Positions 1-8,467 are shown, counted from the first letter of the stretch. The stretch is DNA of 36,554 bases from Deltaproteobacteria bacterium (GCA_031278475.1 JAITKK010000144.1:1-36554); one strand, 5' to 3'. The notes: a model not told the origin generated them from the sequence alone. A program made the numbers and translations.

Positions 1-24
1 GCTTTCCCTTAGCCTTGGTCCGTA

Positions 25-522
25 TCAGTCCAAGTTCAGCATGCCCTGCTGGAACAGGTATCTTGCCAAAAAAAACAGAACTATGACCCCTACCACCAAT
101 AGCACCAGCGGGGCAACGACCAGGATGTGCACCATCCTCACGTTGTATTCCTTGCCGATTGCCCTCCCTTGGGAGTCTGTGAGGGGCCCGTTTATGGCAA
201 GCACGAAATCTATGAATTGCCATACGGTGAGCCCTCCCAAGGTGAGTGCCATGAACACGCCGCTAAGGATTTTGCCAAGGTAGAACCTATGCACCCCGAA
301 CATGCCCAGAAAGTAGCAGAGCAGTATGACCACGTTCCTTTTCTTGGGGGAGATGGACCTTGAGGGTATCCCGGAATATGCGGGGACGCGGGGAGGGTCC
401 ATTTCCCCGAAGGCATCGTGGTCCTTGATGGTTGAGACCAAATCCCCCCCGCAAGCGGGGCATACGCCGACATCGTCCATGTGGAAGGTAGCGCAATTGG
501 GGCAGTACATCATCTTGGACAC
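25..522 (-). CDS. Zinc-ribbon TM2-domain membrane protein
   Basis: A 165-residue protein. An N-terminal zinc ribbon has CxxC pairs at C7/C10 and C21/C24. A short linker is followed by a TM2 domain at about residues 60-112, with two hydrophobic segments around the typical GVHRFYLGK turn. A third membrane segment lies near residues 131-153. TM2 domains are common in bacteria but their biochemical role is not established. The start chosen is GTG at 522, with an AGGG about 7 bases upstream; ATG at 513 or 510 is possible. The gene at 916-1488 has the same architecture, so the two are probably paralogues separated by about 390 bases. Family assignment is sure; function is unknown. Confidence 0.85.
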   Translation of the reverse strand: MSKMMYCPNCATFHMDDVGVCPACGGDLVSTIKDHDAFGEMDPPRVPAYSGIPSRSISPKKRNVVILLCYFLGMFGVHRFYLGKILSGVFMALTLGGLTVWQFIDFVLAINGPLTDSQGRAIGKEYNVRMVHILVVAPLVLLVVGVIVLFFLARYLFQQGMLNLD

Positions 523-915
523 CAGCCAACCCTAAAAAGACATAAAAAACCCGTGCGCTCCCTGGGCCCAGGGAACCCAATACCTTGAGAGCAGCTTTCG
601 GGAAACCCTTACTTGGCGGCGACGGGTAAATGGCTTTGAAATGTAGGGAAAAGCCCTTGCGGGAAATACGGGATCTTATGGGTTATCAGAGGCTATTATG
701 CTGTATCGCACCCTGTCAGGGTGGGTTTTGGCTTGTTTTTGGGATTATTTTTCGGCCGTTTAAAGGCCTTTGCGCGATTTGCAGGCATTTAGTCAGCCGT
801 CCCACAGACCCAAGGGATGCCAGGGGCCCCAACGCCGCCTTGTGCCAATTTGCCTGGCTTTGGGGCTTGCATATGGCGCTAGCGGCTTCCGAAGACTGGA
901 AACCCCCTATCCCTC
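523..915. other. Intergenic gap between the two TM2 genes
   Basis: About 390 bases with no gene I can support. An open frame at 630-953 on the plus strand encodes a composition-biased peptide resembling nothing I know, and it runs into the 3' end of the TM2 gene. The promoter of the 25-522 gene should lie here, but I see no clear -35/-10 pair. Confidence 0.5.
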
Positions 916-1488
916 CTACATGTAAAAACTATTGGGCATGTAGATGCGCATGACCACTTGAAGGATTACGGACAGCCCAAGAAGCCCGATGAGAATGTAT
1001 GCCAAGGGCTTGCTGTATTCCTTGTCGACGTAGCGTTTGTGGGAGTCCGTGTAGGTCCCGAATATCGCATTGAAGAAATCGATGAGCGACCATATGCCAA
1101 GGCCACCGAGAGTTATGATCATGAGCAAGCCGGTACCGATTTTCCCAAGATAAAACCTGTGGACCCCAAAGATCCCCAGGAAGTAGGCAAGCACTATGAC
1201 CACGTTTCTGCTTTTGGGGGAGATAAGCGACCCGTAGGGGTTCGGTTGGTAGCCCGGGTGGGGCGGGTAGCCTTGGGGAGGTGGCGCGGCTTGGTTTGGC
1301 TGGCCCTGCGGCGGCTGGGGGCCGCCGGCGGGGTGCTGGGTGCCGCCGTAGGTAAGCGGCCCTTTCGATAAATCGGCAGCCTGCGCCGGGGCATCCTGGG
1401 GCCCCGTTGCCTTTAAGTCGTAGCCGCAGGAAGGGCACTTCAAGGCGTCGGGAGCGACCTCGGCGTTGCATTTCGGGCAGTTTGTCAT
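916..1488 (-). CDS. Zinc-ribbon TM2-domain protein with Pro/Gln-rich linker
   Basis: A 190-residue protein. The zinc ribbon uses C4/C7 and C18/C21. A flexible linker rich in Pro, Gln, Gly and Ala spans about residues 30-88, followed by a TM2 domain at about 91-142 containing GVHRFYLGK, and one more membrane segment at about 162-182. An upstream in-frame start at 1551 exists, but ATG at 1488 has a good AAGGAG about 11 bases upstream and begins directly with the zinc ribbon, as in the neighbour. Such proteins probably sit in the inner membrane with the ribbon and linker in the cytoplasm (inference). Function is unknown. Confidence 0.85.
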   Translation of the reverse strand: MTNCPKCNAEVAPDALKCPSCGYDLKATGPQDAPAQAADLSKGPLTYGGTQHPAGGPQPPQGQPNQAAPPPQGYPPHPGYQPNPYGSLISPKSRNVVIVLAYFLGIFGVHRFYLGKIGTGLLMIITLGGLGIWSLIDFFNAIFGTYTDSHKRYVDKEYSKPLAYILIGLLGLSVILQVVMRIYMPNSFYM

Positions 1489-1629
1489 GTTCCTGGGATC
1501 TCCTTGTTCAGGGTTCAGGGGATTTGCGCCATGCCGTGGCGAGGCATCCAAAGTCCCCTATTTGAGTGCGGTTTCGCCCATGATAAACAATGCGGCCGTG
1601 TTTTTCAAGGAGGGACGGGCATTTTGCAT

Positions 1630-2316
1630 TCAGGCCCTTCGGAGCAGGGCCCCCTGCCGCTGGGTCAGGGCCCTCCCCAAATCGCCCGATCGCCTGAGGC
1701 TCAGGCGGACAAGTGCCTGGCCCAAGAGGCCCAGCCGGGTGCGGAAGGACAGCCCCGGACAGCGCCGGGCTATGGTCCTTCTAAGCTCCGACGCGTCCGT
1801 CAGCACCCAGGGGAGCGCCTTGGAGAGCGCCATGACGGACACCGCGGCCATGGCCGCGGCCCTGAAGCCTAAGAAAGGCCTAAAAAAGCCGTGCACCGCC
1901 CTTGCGAGCTCAAGCGGGGTCCAGGCCAAAAACAGGTGCAGGCCCAAAAACACGAAACAGCCCAGCCTCAAAGGCGAGAATCCCCCCTCCTGGGGCAGGA
2001 AATAACCCACCGCCATCCTTAGGGATGACCATACAAGGAAGAAGGCAAGGGCCGCGAAAAAGAGCCTCTTCTCCCTTCCCATGCCAAGGGCAAGGAACAG
2101 GGCCGAAAGGAAGGCCAATGGGAAGAGGCATGCGGAAAGTTCCGGCCTGAACAGCAACAATATGGAAAGCGACCACACCAAGGCGATGCCGCCCCAGGCG
2201 GGCGCGAGCCTTACAAGGGACCGCCATCCCCAAAAGAGGGCGTGAGGGGACCACCCAGGGCCGCCCTTGGGGGCTTTCCCCGCTACCATTGGATCGTGGT
2301 TATTCCCCCCCGTCAT
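1630..2316 (-). CDS. EcfT/CbiQ-like transmembrane protein
   Basis: A 228-residue protein with about four hydrophobic segments (roughly residues 40-57, 62-79, 85-106 and 118-135), then a cytoplasmic-looking helical region. The segment TPLELARAVHGFFRPFLGF matches the conserved stretch after the last membrane helices of EcfT/CbiQ, the energy-coupling transmembrane subunit of ECF vitamin/metal importers. The C-terminus has two degenerate versions of the short Ala-Arg-Gly coupling motifs (ARRCPG near 183-188 and ALTQRQG near 216-222). No ECF ATPase or S-component gene lies nearby, so its partner is unknown or it has been repurposed. The start at 2316 overlaps the preceding gene by 17 bases; ATG at 2289 is an alternative. 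The family call is fairly likely, the substrate unknown. Confidence 0.55.
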   Translation of the reverse strand: MTGGNNHDPMVAGKAPKGGPGWSPHALFWGWRSLVRLAPAWGGIALVWSLSILLLFRPELSACLFPLAFLSALFLALGMGREKRLFFAALAFFLVWSSLRMAVGYFLPQEGGFSPLRLGCFVFLGLHLFLAWTPLELARAVHGFFRPFLGFRAAAMAAVSVMALSKALPWVLTDASELRRTIARRCPGLSFRTRLGLLGQALVRLSLRRSGDLGRALTQRQGALLRRA

Positions 2317-2872
2317 CCTCTTCGCCCCTGCCAGGGCCCTTCCCGCCGGTGAGCGCGCTCTCCGCCTGGTTGTAGGTGGACTTGAAGTTGCGGATCTCGT
2401 CTTCCGACAGGTTGCGCCTGATGCCTTCCTCCACAGCCTTTTCCGCGAGTTCCGAGGCCTCCTCCAGGTCCCTGCCCTCCAAGAGCAAAAGGAACGCGAG
2501 GTTGTTCATGGCGGAAGGGTCGCCGCTAAGCCTTATTACCCTGCGGTAGGCCTGTTCGGCGCGCTTGTGGTCGCCTTTCTGGAAACACACGTTCCCAAGG
2601 CCAAGTATCGCGAGCGGCAGGGGATCGGCGGCCGCGTACTCCCTTTCCGCCAGATCCAGCGAGCCCGCCTTCTCGTAGGACAGGCCCAGGTCAAGGTGCT
2701 CCTCCTTTGACAGGGGATCGTCCACGACCGTGACCTTGGGGAAAACCGAGCATGCCCCGATGGCCGCGAGCGACAGAAGCGGCAAGAGCGCCCAGACCCA
2801 TGCCATCGCGGCTTGGGAGCCCTTCGGGGTTCTCCCTGCCTTTGACGATTTAGTTAGCGATGCCTTTGCCAA
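2300..2872 (-). CDS. TPR-repeat lipoprotein
   Basis: A 190-residue predicted lipoprotein. A Lys/Arg-rich N-terminus leads into a hydrophobic helix ending in LAAIGAC, a lipobox with the lipidated cysteine at C41. The mature part (about residues 58-170) is made of tetratricopeptide-like helical pairs, for example around LGNVCFQKGDHKRAEQAYRR. The C-terminus is acidic. The start at 2872 is TTG with only a weak GGGA nearby; ATG at 2806 would give a shorter, uncharged signal. It overlaps the EcfT-like gene downstream. The C39-like peptidase upstream suggests a two-gene version of the peptidase-plus-TPR proteins (PA2778 type) in which both parts are fused; that link is inference. Confidence 0.75.
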   Translation of the reverse strand: MAKASLTKSSKAGRTPKGSQAAMAWVWALLPLLSLAAIGACSVFPKVTVVDDPLSKEEHLDLGLSYEKAGSLDLAEREYAAADPLPLAILGLGNVCFQKGDHKRAEQAYRRVIRLSGDPSAMNNLAFLLLLEGRDLEEASELAEKAVEEGIRRNLSEDEIRNFKSTYNQAESALTGGKGPGRGEEDDGGE

Positions 2873-3100
2873 TGTCCCGCGGATTCCTTTGCCAATGTCC
2901 TTGCATGCATTTTTGGCCTACAAGCCTCACGATAACACTCACGGGAATATTCCCGGCTATGTTTCCGGAAATATTCCAGACAAGATCCACCCAGGCATTT
3001 CCTTAGGCTCCCGGCTGCCCTGCCATGAGCCGAAGGCATGGGTAACTGGTTGCCACAGGCCCTTGTCGGGAACCGCCATCCTAACACAGCTGACGGCTGA

Positions 3101-3146
3101 ATATGCCTGATTATGCCTGATTATGAAAAAATATGCCTGATTATGG
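3101..3146. repeat. TATGCCTGAT short tandem repeat
   Basis: Three copies of a TATGCCTGATTATG motif occur, two overlapping head to tail and the third after an A-rich spacer. It is probably a slippage-generated repeat; no function is evident. Confidence 0.7.
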
Positions 3147-3295
3147 CCCCACTCACGGCTCGGGTCGGGCTATATGTCTGAGTAACCACTGCCTATGTTT
3201 ATTGGATTATATTTTTATACCATATTTGGCGTGGAACCTATTCCAAACAGCGGCGGCTACCTTTTCCGCGGTCTGGGAACCTGCCCTAAGGCTTT

Positions 3296-3375
3296 CCGGA
3301 ATCCCGCAATAATCCCCGATATTCCCCAAAACCCCGCGATAATCCCCAAAATCCCCCAATATCCCCCATAAATCC
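3296..3375. repeat. Degenerate AATCCCC/ATTCCCC tract
   Basis: About eight near-copies of a short unit built on AATCCCC, TATTCCCC or AAACCCC, spaced 8-16 bases apart, immediately downstream of the C39-like gene's stop codon. It is pyrimidine-biased on the plus strand. No hairpin or T-run is seen. Role unknown. Confidence 0.6.
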
Positions 3376-3388
3376 AGGATGACCTGGC

Positions 3389-3976
3389 TCAGACGGGATC
3401 ATCGGGCAAGGGCTTGTCAGGGCCTTCCACCAACACCGCGAAATAACCCATGCGGAACCAAGAGGTGAGGAACTTCGACCAAGGGATCACCTCCTGCTGG
3501 ACAAGGCCGTTGTTGGCGACAACCCCGTCTTGGGTGTAGCCCACCACCAGCATGAAGTGCGCCTTGACGATGGGCCCTATGCCGTTGTCGACCTCCACCA
3601 GCACGGGTTGCCCCTTGTCCAGGAAGACCAGGAGATCCTCCGGGCTGGAGGAAAAGAAGCTGGCCTTGGCGCCCCGTTTGCGGGCGAAGATGACAAGATC
3701 CGGCCCTATCGCGCCCCTGAGGGCCCAGCGCTGCACCCCGGCCGCCACCTCGTCCATGGTGGTGGGATAGCCCTGGAAGGTGAGAAGGGCAGCAAGGCTC
3801 GCGGGCCCGCAGAGGTTGGTGTCGTCCGGGTAGAAAGGCACCTGGGGCACGAGCCTTGTCCCCTGCGGGGAGTTGAAGGTGCGGGCAACCGGGCCGCCCA
3901 CAAGGCAGCCGGCCGCGAAGAGCGGGGATAGCAAGAGGAGGATCCCTATGAGTGCCTGAGGAAAGCCGCGTTCCAT
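3389..3976 (-). CDS. C39-like cysteine peptidase lipoprotein
   Basis: A 195-residue predicted lipoprotein: the signal helix ends in LFAAGC, with the lipidated cysteine at C24. The body is a papain-like C39 fold. The nucleophile lies in NLCGPASLAALL (C56), the catalytic histidine in AHFMLVVGY (H140), and N155/N156 follow 15 residues later as the likely third residue. C39 domains usually cleave double-glycine leader peptides of bacteriocins or adhesins, but stand-alone periplasmic versions exist whose substrates are unknown. There is no bacteriocin or type I exporter gene nearby. It may work with the TPR lipoprotein gene downstream, although 516 bases separate them. Confidence 0.8.
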   Translation of the reverse strand: MERGFPQALIGILLLLSPLFAAGCLVGGPVARTFNSPQGTRLVPQVPFYPDDTNLCGPASLAALLTFQGYPTTMDEVAAGVQRWALRGAIGPDLVIFARKRGAKASFFSSSPEDLLVFLDKGQPVLVEVDNGIGPIVKAHFMLVVGYTQDGVVANNGLVQQEVIPWSKFLTSWFRMGYFAVLVEGPDKPLPDDPV

Positions 3977-4066
3977 CGATATCCCGTCAAATCAGTGGGT
4001 GTGGGTGCAAGCCCTGCCCCAAAGGGGGGACAGGGCGCAAAGGAGGAGTCGCTCGGATGTTTCTTT

Positions 4067-6985
4067 TTAAAACAAGGTGTTGGGCTTTGGCTTCTTGGGG
4101 CCTCCCGGGCGGAGGTCCATGACCAGGTCGCTTGGGACCATGCCCCAGAAGGGGGAAGGCTCGCCGCTAAGGAAGCTCCCGAACACCCGCCGCCTTTTGG
4201 CCCGGGTCAGGTAGAGTTGCTCCTTGGCCCTGGTGATGGCCACGTAGAAGAGCCTCCCCTCCTCGGAGAGCCTCTCGCCCTGGCCCTGCTCGGGCTCGCC
4301 GTCGTACCAGGGGCCGACCGGTATTATGCCATCCTCCAGGCCCGTCACGAACACAAGCCGGAACTCCAGGCCTTTGGACGCGTGCATGGTAAGAAGGCTT
4401 ATCTTGTCGGCCTTGAGGTCCAGGCCGTCCTGGGCACCCACCTCGTCTTCCCCGGATATCTGGCAGGGAAGGCCCTCCTCCACCATGGCCTTCAGGATCT
4501 CCTCGCCCTGGATCCTGAGCCTGTAGACTATGGCGATGTCCCCGAAGGTGAGCCCTTCGAGCCTTGAGCCCGGCTCCGCCCGTCCCTGGGAGGCACCGCC
4601 CCCCAGGAAGAGATCCCCAAGGTGCGCCTTTATGCGCTTCACCACGTACCAAGCCTCGGAGGCCGGGGACGCAAGGCAGGCCCTGACTATGTGCTTCCCC
4701 TCCTCCTCGGACGCGGCATTCTGGGCGGCCCCGTCCCGGGGCCGCCTCAGCGCGTCCGAGGCCTTGGTAAGAAGCCTGGTGGACCTGTAGTTTACCCCAA
4801 GGCGCAGGACGATGGCGCCCGGCCTGTCCTTCAGGACGGACTCCTCGAAGGAGGGCAATGCCCCCTTGAAGCCGTAGACCCTTTGGGCGGGATCGCCTAT
4901 CAGGGTGAGATCCGCCCCGTCCGAAAGGGCCGAGAGGAAGAACCACTCCAATGGCGACAGATCCTGGCACTCGTCCGCGAGCACCGCCTTGTAGCGGCCC
5001 TTGCTTTTGGCCGCCACCGGCAAGGCCCTCCCCACAAGATCGTCGAAGTCGAGCAGCCCCTCCTGGGAGAGAGCCTCCTGGTAGGCGGACATGGCGGAAG
5101 CGAATCCCGGCACCGCCTGCCCCACCGGGCGCATGAGGTTCTTGCCGCGGCTTACCAGCTGCAAAAACCTCCTGGGCGACAGGCCCAGGCCCTTGGTGAG
5201 TTTCTTTGCGAGCCCCTCCAAAAAATCCTCTGGCGCGAGCCTCACCCCGGGCGCGCCCTCCTCCAAAAGCAGCCTGTGGGCCAAGGCGTGGAGGGTGGAT
5301 ACCCTCACCAAGGCGGTGTCGGCCCGCTCGGAGAGCAGCCTCTCCTTTATGGACTGCGCGGCCTTGCGGGTGAAGGTGGTAAGAAGGAGCCCCAAGGGGT
5401 CCACCCCCTCGGAGAGATACCACAGGGCCCTTGCCACCAGGACCTTGGTCTTGCCCGAGCCAGGACCCGCCACCACGCAGAGCGTCCGGCATCTCTTGGT
5501 AACGGCTTCCAGCTGCGACTCGTTTAGGGGGAATGAATCGCGGGCGGCGTCCCCGGCCAAGGCGGTGGCGGGCCCCCCCAAGGAACCCGTTTTCGTCCCT
5601 TTGGGGGCTGTGGGCGTGTCCGTGCCCGGGTCCCTTGCCTCCCGCACACCGGCACCCGCGATGGCGGCCGGGGCCTCCCGCGGCCTGCGGCCGCGGGAGG
5701 GTGCGGTGCCGAGGACGTCCCCGAAAAGACGCCCCCGTGGGTCGTGCTCGCGGCGGTCCCCGTCGTTTATCACCGAGATGGTCCCAAAGACGCCGTCGTA
5801 GCCGCCCAGGGCCTCCACCTCCTGGCGGCGCATGCGGGCAACGCCCAGGCTAAGGAGGGGCGAGCCCCGCTCGGCTATCTCGTCCAAGGGGGCGGAAAGC
5901 AGTAGGGAGTACTCGCTCCCGAAGGCCCGCACCAGCCTCGCCCTTGCCTCCAGCACGGCCTTGGTGGAGGGCCCCTGGCCCAGCACCTGGCCCAGGAGTT
6001 CCGCGAGGGGCAGCACGTGGAAGTCCGGGAGCAGCGAGCCCTCGGGGGGCTCCGACCTGTCGGCCAGCTGCATCACCCGGCTGAGGACCCCCACGGTAAG
6101 CGGCCTTCCGCAGATTGGGCAGAGCCCGTCCATGGCCTTGGTCTCCTCGGGGCTGAAGACGGCCCCGCAGGCGGAGTGCCCGTCCAGGTGGTACTTGCCT
6201 TCCTCCGGGAAGAACTCGACCGTCCCCAAGAGCCCGGGCCCGCCCGCGAGGGCGCGCCACAGCGCGCCCCGCTCGGGCGGGCCCTTGATTATGGTCGATT
6301 CCCTCCCCAGCTTGTCCGGGCTGTGGGCGTCGGAAGAGGATACCAAGGCGTAGCCGTCAAGGGAGGAGAGCAGCCGGTTCATGGCGGGATCGCTTGAGAG
6401 CCCCGTCTCAAGGCACTTTATGTGCCCGGAGAGATCCCTGAAGCAGTCCTCGAGCCGGTCGAAGCCGCTCATGGACCCGAAAAGGGAGAACCATGGCGTC
6501 CACACGTGGGCGGGGATGACGGCCATGCCCGCGTCCGCGGTCAAGGCGAGCTCCAGCACGTCCCTCGCGGACATCCCCATTATGGGCCTTCCGTCCGAGG
6601 CGACGTTGCCCCTTACGGCCAGGGCCCCGGAAAAACGGGCGGCGGCCTCCAGATCTGGCGCGACGAACACAAGGTGTATCCTGCGGGTCTTCCCGTCCTG
6701 CTTGTAGATGCAGCTCACCTCGCCCGTGGGTACGAACAGGGGGCCGTCCGGGGCGCCTTTAAGCCTGTAGAACCCGGAGTCGTGGGGCTCAAGGGACTCC
6801 TTTAGCTCCTTTAGCCAACCCGGGTGGGTCATGTCGCCGCTTCCCAGGAGCGCGAGGCCCTTGGCCTTGCCCGAGGCGTGGAGGGACGCCGGGTTCAGGC
6901 CCTTGGACGTGGCCCTGGAGAAACGGGAGTGGATGTGGAGGTCCGCGAAGAAGGCGTCGTCCGGGATGCCTGGGATAGCCCTCAT
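4067..6985 (-). CDS. EndoQ-like PHP nuclease fused to UvrD/Rep helicase
   Basis: A 972-residue two-part protein. Residues 1-420 match the PHP-type endonuclease Q/TIGR00375 family: metal-site motif DLHIHSRFS at 15-23, then GSGDMTHPG (48-56), E89, H104, AHVWTPWFSLFG (159-170), SSDAHS (217-222), and a zinc site formed by H270/C273 and C289/C292. A low-complexity linker covers about 425-485. Residues 485-972 are a superfamily 1A helicase: Walker A AGPGSGKT (506-513), motif Ia TTFTRKAA (536-543), Walker B DECQD (671-675), GDPAQRVYGF (697-706), NYRST (732-736), TMHASKGLEF (866-875) and YVAITRAKEQ (914-923). EndoQ cuts DNA 5' of deaminated or abasic bases, and UvrD-type helicases unwind nicked DNA, so a single-chain repair machine is likely (inference). 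The next gene upstream overlaps by 4 bases. Confidence 0.9.
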   Translation of the reverse strand: MRAIPGIPDDAFFADLHIHSRFSRATSKGLNPASLHASGKAKGLALLGSGDMTHPGWLKELKESLEPHDSGFYRLKGAPDGPLFVPTGEVSCIYKQDGKTRRIHLVFVAPDLEAAARFSGALAVRGNVASDGRPIMGMSARDVLELALTADAGMAVIPAHVWTPWFSLFGSMSGFDRLEDCFRDLSGHIKCLETGLSSDPAMNRLLSSLDGYALVSSSDAHSPDKLGRESTIIKGPPERGALWRALAGGPGLLGTVEFFPEEGKYHLDGHSACGAVFSPEETKAMDGLCPICGRPLTVGVLSRVMQLADRSEPPEGSLLPDFHVLPLAELLGQVLGQGPSTKAVLEARARLVRAFGSEYSLLLSAPLDEIAERGSPLLSLGVARMRRQEVEALGGYDGVFGTISVINDGDRREHDPRGRLFGDVLGTAPSRGRRPREAPAAIAGAGVREARDPGTDTPTAPKGTKTGSLGGPATALAGDAARDSFPLNESQLEAVTKRCRTLCVVAGPGSGKTKVLVARALWYLSEGVDPLGLLLTTFTRKAAQSIKERLLSERADTALVRVSTLHALAHRLLLEEGAPGVRLAPEDFLEGLAKKLTKGLGLSPRRFLQLVSRGKNLMRPVGQAVPGFASAMSAYQEALSQEGLLDFDDLVGRALPVAAKSKGRYKAVLADECQDLSPLEWFFLSALSDGADLTLIGDPAQRVYGFKGALPSFEESVLKDRPGAIVLRLGVNYRSTRLLTKASDALRRPRDGAAQNAASEEEGKHIVRACLASPASEAWYVVKRIKAHLGDLFLGGGASQGRAEPGSRLEGLTFGDIAIVYRLRIQGEEILKAMVEEGLPCQISGEDEVGAQDGLDLKADKISLLTMHASKGLEFRLVFVTGLEDGIIPVGPWYDGEPEQGQGERLSEEGRLFYVAITRAKEQLYLTRAKRRRVFGSFLSGEPSPFWGMVPSDLVMDLRPGGPKKPKPNTLF

Positions 6986-7677
6986 TGAAGGATCTCTTCG
7001 TCGACCACGGCGCAGAGCAGGGTGGCCTCCGGGAGCAGCCAGGCCCCCGGGCGCATGCCGCCCGTCTGGGAGGCGAAGGAGAGCAGCTCCTGGGGCTTGT
7101 AGCCCTGGGGAAGGTCGTTGGGAAGCGCGACGCCTTCCTTGAAGCCGTTCATGACGACAACGCCCTCGCCATCGCCAAGGCCCGTCTCGTCCTTTATCTC
7201 CTTGAAGCGGTAGAAGACCCCAACCCCCACCTTCACCCGGGACAGCACGGCCGGATCAGGGGCGTTCCCGTAGTTCGGGCTGTCCAGCATGGACGCGGAG
7301 AGCAGCATGGCCTGGCCGGCAAGGGGCCCGGGGCGCGCGAGCTCCCAGGAGCGCGCCAATAGCTTCCCGTCCAGGTACATGCTCACGACCAACGGCTGCC
7401 TGGCATTGAGCCTTTGGCCCACGCTGGGGGTGCGGGGCGCCCTGCCCTCAAGGGCCGCGAGCACGGGCTCCAAGGCGATGGTCGCGAGCTGCTTCTTCTC
7501 GGGCCCAGTGAGCCTGGAAGGGCCGGAGGCCGCCTGGGCCCACAGGGCCCTGGCGGCGAAAAGGCCCAGGGACGCGACTAGACAGGCCGCAAGGGCCGAT
7601 GCGAGAACCGCCCTGGGGCATCCTCGCCCGGGACGCCTGGCCAGGGGCCTTGCTTCTATCGTGGGGGTGGGGGGCAT
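6982..7677 (-). CDS. Membrane-anchored AMMECR1-like protein
   Basis: A 231-residue protein. Basic residues precede one hydrophobic helix (about 24-46) ending in ALWAQA, which could be a signal peptide or an anchor, so the rest is probably periplasmic. The C-terminal half resembles AMMECR1 domains: a strand pair VGVGVFYRFKEI, a GEGVVVMNGFKEGVALPNDLP stretch in the place of the family's G-hydrophobic-LPQV region, then an ELLSFASQTGG segment followed by GAWLLP. The strongly conserved LRGCIG motif of AMMECR1 is not recognisable, so this is a divergent member at best. ATGA overlap with the EndoQ-helicase gene indicates translational coupling. The molecular function of AMMECR1 proteins is poorly known. 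Confidence 0.5.
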   Translation of the reverse strand: MPPTPTIEARPLARRPGRGCPRAVLASALAACLVASLGLFAARALWAQAASGPSRLTGPEKKQLATIALEPVLAALEGRAPRTPSVGQRLNARQPLVVSMYLDGKLLARSWELARPGPLAGQAMLLSASMLDSPNYGNAPDPAVLSRVKVGVGVFYRFKEIKDETGLGDGEGVVVMNGFKEGVALPNDLPQGYKPQELLSFASQTGGMRPGAWLLPEATLLCAVVDEEILQ

Positions 7678-7751
7678 GGCTTCAAAATCGCCTATCGGGA
7701 GGGGGGTGGTTCGCCTGTCGCGGGGTTTCGGGGGGGCTTACGGGGAAGGCC

Positions 7752-8381
7752 TCAGACGCTTATCAGCCGCCCTTCGGAAACCTCCATGCAGGTAAGGGGC
7801 CCGCCGAACACGGCCCCGGTGTCGAGACCCGCGCGGCCGGGCACTATGAAAGGCTCCCGGAAGGGGGTGTGGCCGAAGACCACGGTCTTGCCGAAGTCGT
7901 AGGGGCTCTTGAGGAAGTCGCCCCTTATCCAGAGGCAGTCGTCCTCGGTCTGCATGTCGAGCGGCACGCCGGGCCTTAGGCCCGCGTGCACGAAGATGAA
8001 GTCCTCGGTCTCGTGGTAGAGCTTGAGGTCCAGGAAGAACCTGAAGTGGGACACGGGGAACGGGCTGTGGCTGTCGTAGCTGCGCATGGTGTGGGCTATC
8101 CCGTTCTCCCTGAGCGGGATGGGGACCTGTCCCGTGATGTAGCCTATGAACATCTGCTCGTGGTTGCCCTTCAGGGTGGTAACCAAAGCCGGGTAGGCCT
8201 CCTTGATGGCGATAACCCTCTCGACCACGCCGAAGCTGTCCGTGCCCCTATCGATGTAGTCGCCCAGGAATACCAGCTCCTCCTGGTTCTCCGGCCGCCA
8301 GTCGATCTTGTCCAAGAGCAGGTCGAGCTTTGAGCTGCAGCCGTGGATGTCGCCTACGGCGAATATGCGGCGCCCTGTCAC
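7752..8381 (-). CDS. PP1-type metallophosphatase (Ser/Thr or Ap4A phosphatase)
   Basis: A 209-residue calcineurin-like phosphatase. Metal-binding motifs occur in canonical order: GDIHG near the N-terminus, GDYIDRG, GNHE, a histidine in FVHAGLRPG, and FGHTPF. This is the bacterial PrpA/ApaH-like layout, which can act on phosphoproteins or dinucleoside polyphosphates; the substrate cannot be read from sequence. I chose the GTG start at 8381 because AAAGGA sits 6 bases upstream and the protein then opens directly into the first motif; the frame stays open to 8447. A promoter candidate lies at 8468-8496. It precedes the AMMECR1-like gene on the same strand, about 75 bases away. Confidence 0.88.
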   Translation of the reverse strand: MTGRRIFAVGDIHGCSSKLDLLLDKIDWRPENQEELVFLGDYIDRGTDSFGVVERVIAIKEAYPALVTTLKGNHEQMFIGYITGQVPIPLRENGIAHTMRSYDSHSPFPVSHFRFFLDLKLYHETEDFIFVHAGLRPGVPLDMQTEDDCLWIRGDFLKSPYDFGKTVVFGHTPFREPFIVPGRAGLDTGAVFGGPLTCMEVSEGRLISV

Positions 8382-8467
8382 TTTCGTCCTTTCCCGGCCC
8401 AGGCAGGGGGATAGCCCGGCACCCTGCCCTGAGGGTTCAGGTCCCACCCGATATCCATATCCAAACT

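Larger units (their letters stand above)
2873..3388. other. Intergenic region with palindromes and short repeats
   Basis: No gene is visible in these 516 bases. A CCTTTGCCAATGTCC direct repeat lies at the TPR gene's 5' end (near 2862-2905). Perfect palindromes are present around 2944-2955 (centre AATATT) and about 2970-2979 (TTTCCGGAAA). Two degenerate repeat tracts are listed separately. The promoter for the TPR/EcfT-like pair should be here, but no clear sigma-70 match is visible. Confidence 0.5.

Noticed and set aside
630-953. 107-residue plus-strand open frame
   Set aside because: No ribosome site, no recognisable domain, and it overlaps the end of a TM2 gene.
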